DNA of 64,000 bases from Borreliella lanei (GTDB lineage: Bacteria; Spirochaetota; Spirochaetia; Borreliales; Borreliaceae), in NCBI RefSeq assembly GCF_014205895.1, contig NZ_JACHFC010000002.1:124001-188000 (forward strand), given 5' to 3'. The stretch's first letter is position 1; each line of letters opens with the position of its first letter. Below are positions 58,300-64,000 of this stretch, in pieces. Under the pieces are notes generated by a model, which saw nothing but the letters and a program-made list of their open reading frames with translations, was not told the DNA's origin and did not search any database. A program made the position numbers and the translations under genes.

Positions 58300-58771
58300 A
58301 CCATCTATAATGAGTAAAAGCTTTATTTGCTTCAGCCATTCTATGAGTATCTTCTTTCTTCTTAAAAGCAGCTCCAGTGGAATTATATGCATTTAAAAGT
58401 TCGTTTGACAACTTTTCCTTCATAGACCTACCACTAGACTTCCTGGCAGCAAAAATAATCCACTTCATAGCCAAAGCTTCTCTTCTCTCTTCTCTAACTT
58501 CAACAGGAACTTGATATGTAGCACCACCCACCCTTCTGCTTCTTACTTCTACTAGAGGCTTAATATTATCTAAAGCTTTATAAAAAACAGCCATCTTGTC
58601 GCTTTCTTCAAGTTTATCAGCAAGTAAATCGATTGAACTATAAAGTATATTCTCGCTTATTGATTTTTTTCCATCATACATCATTCTGTTTGCAAACTTT
58701 GCAACAATTCTAGAATTATACCTGGTATCAACAAAAACTTTTTTTTTGATTTTTTTATTTTTTCTTGACAT
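58298..58771 (-). CDS. rpsG: 30S ribosomal protein S7
   Basis: Primary 16S rRNA-binding protein of the small-subunit head. The 157 residues show [49 protein letters not shown], a [22 protein letters not shown] block and the C-terminal [11 protein letters not shown]. It follows rpsL by 24 bases. fusA and tuf, which follow S7 in many bacteria, do not follow here. It ends at a strong terminator. Confidence 0.97.
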   Translation of the reverse strand: MSRKNKKIKKKVFVDTRYNSRIVAKFANRMMYDGKKSISENILYSSIDLLADKLEESDKMAVFYKALDNIKPLVEVRSRRVGGATYQVPVEVREERREALAMKWIIFAARKSSGRSMKEKLSNELLNAYNSTGAAFKKKEDTHRMAEANKAFTHYRW

Positions 58772-58795
58772 ATTGAATATTAACCCACCTTTCAG

Positions 58796-59170
58796 TTAAG
58801 CTTTAGGCTTTTTTGTTCCATACTTAGATCTACCCTTTTTTCTATTATTAACACCAAGAGTATCCTTAGCTCCTCTAACAATATGGTATCTTACTCCAGG
58901 CAAATCTTTAACTCGACCACCTCTAATTAGAACAACAGAGTGTTCTTGTAAATTATGACCAATTCCTGGAATATATGCTGTTACTTCAAATCCATTTGAA
59001 AGTCTAACACGTGCTACTTTTCTTAAAGCTGAATTAGGCTTTTTGGGAGTTACGGTCATTACACGTGTACAAATTCCTCTTCTTTGAGGACAATTTTGAA
59101 GCGCAGGAGATGCGGTCTTCTCCGTTTGACTTTTTCTAGGCTTTCTAATTAACTGATTAATTGTAGGCAT
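58796..59170 (-). CDS. rpsL: 30S ribosomal protein S12
   Basis: Decoding-centre protein, 124 residues. It has the N-terminal [30 protein letters not shown] and [30 protein letters not shown]. The two Lys positions commonly changed in streptomycin-resistant strains (KKPNS and RVKDLP) are both Lys, the wild-type state. It lies 67 bases after rpoC and before rpsG. Confidence 0.97.
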   Translation of the reverse strand: MPTINQLIRKPRKSQTEKTASPALQNCPQRRGICTRVMTVTPKKPNSALRKVARVRLSNGFEVTAYIPGIGHNLQEHSVVLIRGGRVKDLPGVRYHIVRGAKDTLGVNNRKKGRSKYGTKKPKA

Positions 59171-59237
59171 TTATCAACGCTCTCCTTTTCTTGAAACTAT
59201 TAATAAAATGGTAGCAAATATATCACTTATTTTCAAG

Positions 59238-62200
59238 TTAAACTTCAGAATCGATATTTTCACTAACTTTAATTTTTTTATAAAGCCCCATACCAGTTCC
59301 AGTAGGAATTAAATGTCCAATTACAACATTTTCTTTCAATCCTCTAAGATCATCTATTTTTCCAGCAATTGAAGCATCTGTTAATACTTTTGTTGTTTCC
59401 TGGAAAGAAGCTGCAGAAATAAAAGAATCTATATTAAGAGACGTCTTAGTCACTCCTATAAGAATTGGACTTGCTATTGCTGGCTCACCACCTTGTTCTA
59501 TTACTTTTCTATTTTGCTCATAAAAAGTGTGCTTATCTACCTTTTGTCCATAAACAAAATTAGTATCACCAACTGCAACAATTTTAACTTTTTTCATCAT
59601 TTGCTTGATTATCACACCAATATGTTTATCATTAATGCTAACACCCTGTTTTCGATAAACATCCTGAATTTCTGCCAATAAAAATTCTTGTAAACTAATC
59701 CCACCTAAAATTTCAAGCACATCATGAGGATTAATTCTACCATCACAAAGCATATCTCCTGCTTTAACAACATCTCCATCTCTAACTAAAAGATGTTTTC
59801 CGGCTGGAATATAATGTTTATGTTCAACCCCATACTCATCTAAAATATTAATAAGTCTTTTACCTTTTTGAATTGATTTAAATTGCACAATTCCACTTAC
59901 TTTAGCCATTTCAGTTAAATTCTTAGGAATTCTTGTTTCAAAAAGATCATTAACACGAGGCAATCCACCTGTAATATCTTGAGTTTTTTCAGAACCTTTA
60001 GAAAGTTTCGCAATAACATCTCCTATGTTAATATTCTGACCATCTTCAACTTGAAGATAAGCATCACCTGGCAATACATAAGATGCAACCTCCATACCAC
60101 TACTATCAATAATAAAAATTCTGGGATCAAGAGATTCAAAAACATTATCTGTAATTCTTTTTTCAACATTGCCTGTTTCAGTATTTATCTCCTCTTTAAG
60201 AGTGGTTCCTAAAATAATATCTTTAAATTTAATTTTACCCTCAACTTCTGCAATAATAGGCTCTGCAAATGGATCAAATGTACCAATAACTTTGCCCGAT
60301 TCAACATAATCACCAACCTCTATTTCAAGCTTTGTTCCAGCTTTCAAAGCAACTTCTTGCTCTTCTGATACTATGAAAAAATTATCGTCTCTTAATTTAA
60401 CATAACCAATATAAGAAGAGAGAATCTCTACACCCTTTTTATCAACAAATAAAGGAATTCCTTTTATTACTCTTTGAGAATCTAAAACTTTAATCTCTTT
60501 TATATTCTTAATTTTTTCCTCATAAAAAACATTGATTATTTTTAAAGTTCCTTTTCTTGTGAAAAGAATTCCATTGTCGACTCTAACATTAAAACCTTCT
60601 ATGCTATTAAGTATAAAGGCATTCTTTAAGGATATTTTATCATCCTCACTACCAGCCTGAGCAACTCCACCAATATGAAAAGTTCTCATGGTTAATTGAG
60701 TACCCGGTTGACCTATGGATTGAGCAGCAATTATTCCTACAGCCTCACCAATGTTAACAGGTTTGTTCTTAGAAAAATCTCTACCATAACATTTTTGACA
60801 AACACCGTGCTCAGCCTCACATGTTAAAACAGACCTAATCACAAGTTTTTCAATACCAATTTTCTCTAATAACTCTATTTTAGCTTCTGAGATTTCTTCA
60901 TTTGCATCTAAAACAATCTCGCCAGTAATTGGATTTTTTATTCTTTCAATAGAATAACTCCCAACAGCTTTTTCTTTCAAAGATTCTAATATTTCTTCTC
61001 CATTTTTTACAGTCTCAACTTTTATTCCGTTTATAGTTCCACAATCTTCTATTCTAACAACAACATCTTGAGCAATGTCTACCAATCTTCGAGTTAAATA
61101 TCCAGCATCGGCGGTCTTAAGAGCAGTATCTGCTAGACCCTTTCTTGCTCCATTTGTAGATATAAAAAACTCTATCACAGAAAGACCTTCTTTAAAGTTA
61201 GAAATAATTGGAAGCTCAATAATATCCCCAGAAGTTTTTGCCATTAATCCCCTCATGCCAGCAAGTTGTCTTATTTGATTTCTACTGCCCCTAGCACCAG
61301 AATCTGCCATCATGTATATAACATTAAATCCATCTCTATCTCTCTTTAGAATTTCCATCATCTTATTAGTAAGCTCTTCATTGGTCTTTAACCAAACAGA
61401 AACTACATTATTATATCGTTCTTCACCAGTAATAACACCTTTGGCATAATCATTTTGAATTTTAGCAATTTCTTTATTAGCCCTTTCTACATAAGTTCTT
61501 TTTTCATCAGGAACAATAATATCGCTCATGCTAATTGTGCACCCAAACTTAGTGGCATACCTAAAGCCAAGCTCCTTGATGATGTCAAGCATTTCAATTA
61601 CGGTAGAAGAACCATGAACTACATAAACTTTTGATATTAAAATTTGTAGCTCCAAATCACTAAGAGTTTTATTTACAAATTCAATTCCCTTGGGCAAAGC
61701 CTCATTAAATATAACCCTACCAGCTGTGGTTTTTTTGTATTCGCCATCAATTTTTACATAAATAGAAGCATTGTAATCTAGACTCCTATTATTTATGGCA
61801 AGAATAACATTGCTAAAGTTTAAAAACTTTTTACCTTCTCCAACAACATTCTTTTTTTCCATAGTTAAATAATATAGGCCCAAAACAATATCTTGGGATG
61901 GAAAAACAATAGGGTGCCCATTGGCAGGATTTAAAAGATTATTTGTTGAAAGCATTAAAGCCCAACTTTCAGCTTGTGCTGCTGGAGTAAGAGGAACATG
62001 TACTGCCATTTGATCGCCATCAAAATCGGCATTATATGCATGACAAACAAGGGGATGTAATTTTATTGCTTTACCCTCAACTAACACAGGTTCAAAAGCT
62101 TGAATCCCAAGTCTATGAAGAGTGGGCGCCCTATTTAAAAGAATGGGATGCTCTTTAATAACAAGATCTAAAATTTGCCACACCTCGTCAACTTCTTGCT

Positions 62201-63371
62201 CTATTAAATTCTTTGCTCTTTTGATATTAAAAACAGCTTCACTTTCAATCAGCCTCCTTATCACAAAAGGCTTAAAAAGCTCAAGGGCCATCTTTGCAGG
62301 CAATCCACATTGATGTAGCTTCAGCTCAGGTCCAACAACAATAACAGAACGACCAGAATAATCTACTCTTTTACCAAGAAGATTTTGTCTAAACCTTCCC
62401 TGCTTACCTTTTAATGCATCGGAAAGCGACTTTAGAGGCCTACTAGATGAGCCTTTGACAACCTTTCTTTTATGAGAATTGTCAAAAAGAGAGTCTACTG
62501 ATTCTTGAAGCATTCTTTTTTCGTTTCTCACAATAATCTCTGGCGCATTAAGAAGAAGCAATTTTCTTAAACGATTATTTCTATTTATAACTCTTCTGTA
62601 AAGATCATTAAGATCAGATGTTGCAAAACGCCCTCCATCAAGCTGAACCATTGGCCTAATCTCTGGAGGAATAACAGGAAGAACCTCCATAATCATCCAT
62701 TCTGGCTTATTGCCAGAAATTTTAAAATTCTCAATAATTTCAAGACGTCTTAAGAGCTTCTTATCAGTTTTATCATCTTTATCTATCATTTGAATCCTAA
62801 GCTTAGATGAAAGCTCATCAAGATCAAGATTTTCAAGAAGAGTTTTAATAGCTTCAGCTCCCATTGAAGCATTAAAAGACATGCCATATCGCTCTCTAGC
62901 CTCTATGTACTCATCTTCATTTAAAAGCTGCATTTTTTTAAGATCAGTATCGCCCGGCTCAATTACCACATATTTTTCATAATAAAGAATAGAATTTAAA
63001 CTAGATGCCGTAATATCAAGCAAAAGCCCAATCCTAGAGGGTATATATTTGTAATACCAAATATGGGCAACTGGAGCTGCTAGCTCAATATGACCCATTC
63101 TTTCACGTCTAACCTTAAAATGAGTAACCTCTACATTACAACGATCACAAATAATACCTTTATATCTAACCGATTTAAATTTACCGCAATAACATTCCCA
63201 TTCCTTTGTAGTACCAAAAATCCTTTCACAAAAAAGCCCATCCTTTTCGGGTCTTAAAGTTCTATAATTAATAGTCTCGGACTTTTTAACCTCCCCATAA
63301 GACCAATTTCTAATTTGGTCAGGAGATGCTATTTTAATTTTTATTCTTTCAAAATCTTTTATCTCTTTCAT
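59238..63371 (-). CDS. rpoC: RNA polymerase beta' subunit
   Basis: Catalytic subunit of RNA polymerase, 1377 residues. The N-terminal zinc finger [13 protein letters not shown]...CDRC, the [22 protein letters not shown] block and the active-site loop [16 protein letters not shown] with the three Mg-binding Asp residues are present. The trigger-loop/bridge-helix region [24 protein letters not shown] and the second zinc site [15 protein letters not shown] follow, then [18 protein letters not shown]. It follows rpoB by 15 bases. Confidence 0.98.
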   Translation of the reverse strand: MKEIKDFERIKIKIASPDQIRNWSYGEVKKSETINYRTLRPEKDGLFCERIFGTTKEWECYCGKFKSVRYKGIICDRCNVEVTHFKVRRERMGHIELAAPVAHIWYYKYIPSRIGLLLDITASSLNSILYYEKYVVIEPGDTDLKKMQLLNEDEYIEARERYGMSFNASMGAEAIKTLLENLDLDELSSKLRIQMIDKDDKTDKKLLRRLEIIENFKISGNKPEWMIMEVLPVIPPEIRPMVQLDGGRFATSDLNDLYRRVINRNNRLRKLLLLNAPEIIVRNEKRMLQESVDSLFDNSHKRKVVKGSSSRPLKSLSDALKGKQGRFRQNLLGKRVDYSGRSVIVVGPELKLHQCGLPAKMALELFKPFVIRRLIESEAVFNIKRAKNLIEQEVDEVWQILDLVIKEHPILLNRAPTLHRLGIQAFEPVLVEGKAIKLHPLVCHAYNADFDGDQMAVHVPLTPAAQAESWALMLSTNNLLNPANGHPIVFPSQDIVLGLYYLTMEKKNVVGEGKKFLNFSNVILAINNRSLDYNASIYVKIDGEYKKTTAGRVIFNEALPKGIEFVNKTLSDLELQILISKVYVVHGSSTVIEMLDIIKELGFRYATKFGCTISMSDIIVPDEKRTYVERANKEIAKIQNDYAKGVITGEERYNNVVSVWLKTNEELTNKMMEILKRDRDGFNVIYMMADSGARGSRNQIRQLAGMRGLMAKTSGDIIELPIISNFKEGLSVIEFFISTNGARKGLADTALKTADAGYLTRRLVDIAQDVVVRIEDCGTINGIKVETVKNGEEILESLKEKAVGSYSIERIKNPITGEIVLDANEEISEAKIELLEKIGIEKLVIRSVLTCEAEHGVCQKCYGRDFSKNKPVNIGEAVGIIAAQSIGQPGTQLTMRTFHIGGVAQAGSEDDKISLKNAFILNSIEGFNVRVDNGILFTRKGTLKIINVFYEEKIKNIKEIKVLDSQRVIKGIPLFVDKKGVEILSSYIGYVKLRDDNFFIVSEEQEVALKAGTKLEIEVGDYVESGKVIGTFDPFAEPIIAEVEGKIKFKDIILGTTLKEEINTETGNVEKRITDNVFESLDPRIFIIDSSGMEVASYVLPGDAYLQVEDGQNINIGDVIAKLSKGSEKTQDITGGLPRVNDLFETRIPKNLTEMAKVSGIVQFKSIQKGKRLINILDEYGVEHKHYIPAGKHLLVRDGDVVKAGDMLCDGRINPHDVLEILGGISLQEFLLAEIQDVYRKQGVSINDKHIGVIIKQMMKKVKIVAVGDTNFVYGQKVDKHTFYEQNRKVIEQGGEPAIASPILIGVTKTSLNIDSFISAASFQETTKVLTDASIAGKIDDLRGLKENVVIGHLIPTGTGMGLYKKIKVSENIDSEV

Positions 63372-63386
63372 AAAAACTCCAAAAAC

Positions 63387-64000
<614 letters not shown>

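Overview
The window is a stretch of a Lyme-disease spirochaete chromosome (Borrelia/Borreliella burgdorferi sensu lato). The DNA is very A+T rich. Gene order matches what I recall of the B. burgdorferi B31 chromosome from oppA-III (BB0330) to rpoB (BB0389). Diagnostic loci are the bmpD-bmpC-bmpA-bmpB lipoprotein array, LA7/p22, P26, the pdeB-mtnN-metK-luxS cluster and the gatCAB operon. From memory, BmpA and BmpB differ from B31 at a number of residues, so this is probably another genospecies or a divergent strain; I cannot name it. No rRNA, tRNA, insertion sequence, prophage or CRISPR array was found. This is conserved core chromosome.

Layout. (1) 1-5.9 kb: oligopeptide importer, oppA-III then oppBCDF (+). 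(2) 5.9-8.1 kb: P26 (-) and enolase (+). (3) 8.1-17.1 kb: a long leftward block with rpsI-rplM and then an operon LolA-like / RodZ-like / uvrD / gatC-gatA-gatB / relic aminotransferase-like protein. (4) 17.2-20.9 kb: RqcH-like protein, pyruvate kinase and a Memo-like protein (+). (5) 20.9-30.1 kb: rpmB, membrane proteins, the CarD-type regulator LtpA, a glycosyltransferase-like relic, RsmE and the C-terminal protease Ctp (-), with one orphan solute-binding lipoprotein (+). (6) 30.2-37.6 kb: small membrane protein, FlhG-like ATPase, lgt, the c-di-GMP phosphodiesterase pdeA, mgsA, LA7 (-), M18 aminopeptidase and an EIIB-like protein. (7) 37.7-45.9 kb: gpsA, a ClpA-like ATPase, tyrS, glyS, gltX and a membrane protein (-). 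(8) 46-49.5 kb: pdeB-mtnN-metK-luxS (+). (9) 49.5-53.5 kb: a frameshifted exported protein, HIT protein, mgtE and treA (-). (10) 53.6-58.2 kb: bmp array (-). (11) 58.3-64 kb: rpsG, rpsL, rpoC and the 3' end of rpoB (-).

How the genes fit together. The organism depends on imported peptides (Opp, M18 aminopeptidase) and nucleosides (Bmp proteins), and on glycolysis (eno, pyk) with side branches (mgsA, gpsA, treA). Lipoproteins are abundant and their maturation and transport genes are here (lgt, LolA-like). c-di-GMP turnover is represented twice (EAL PdeA, HD-GYP PdeB). Gln-tRNA is probably made by GltX plus GatCAB.

No large unknown system is present. The less obvious signal is a set of small, poorly annotated core genes that look like remodelled relics of known enzymes. 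They are an aminotransferase-like protein without its PLP-lysine region, a Memo-like protein without metal ligands, a WecG/TagA-like protein without its catalytic part, and a free PTS EIIB-like domain with Asp in place of the phosphorylated Cys. In the same vein are a ClpA whose second ATPase ring looks dead but keeps its IGF loop, and an HD-GYP protein lacking most canonical metal ligands. One gene (49514-50175) is split by a frameshift at an 8-base homopolymer.
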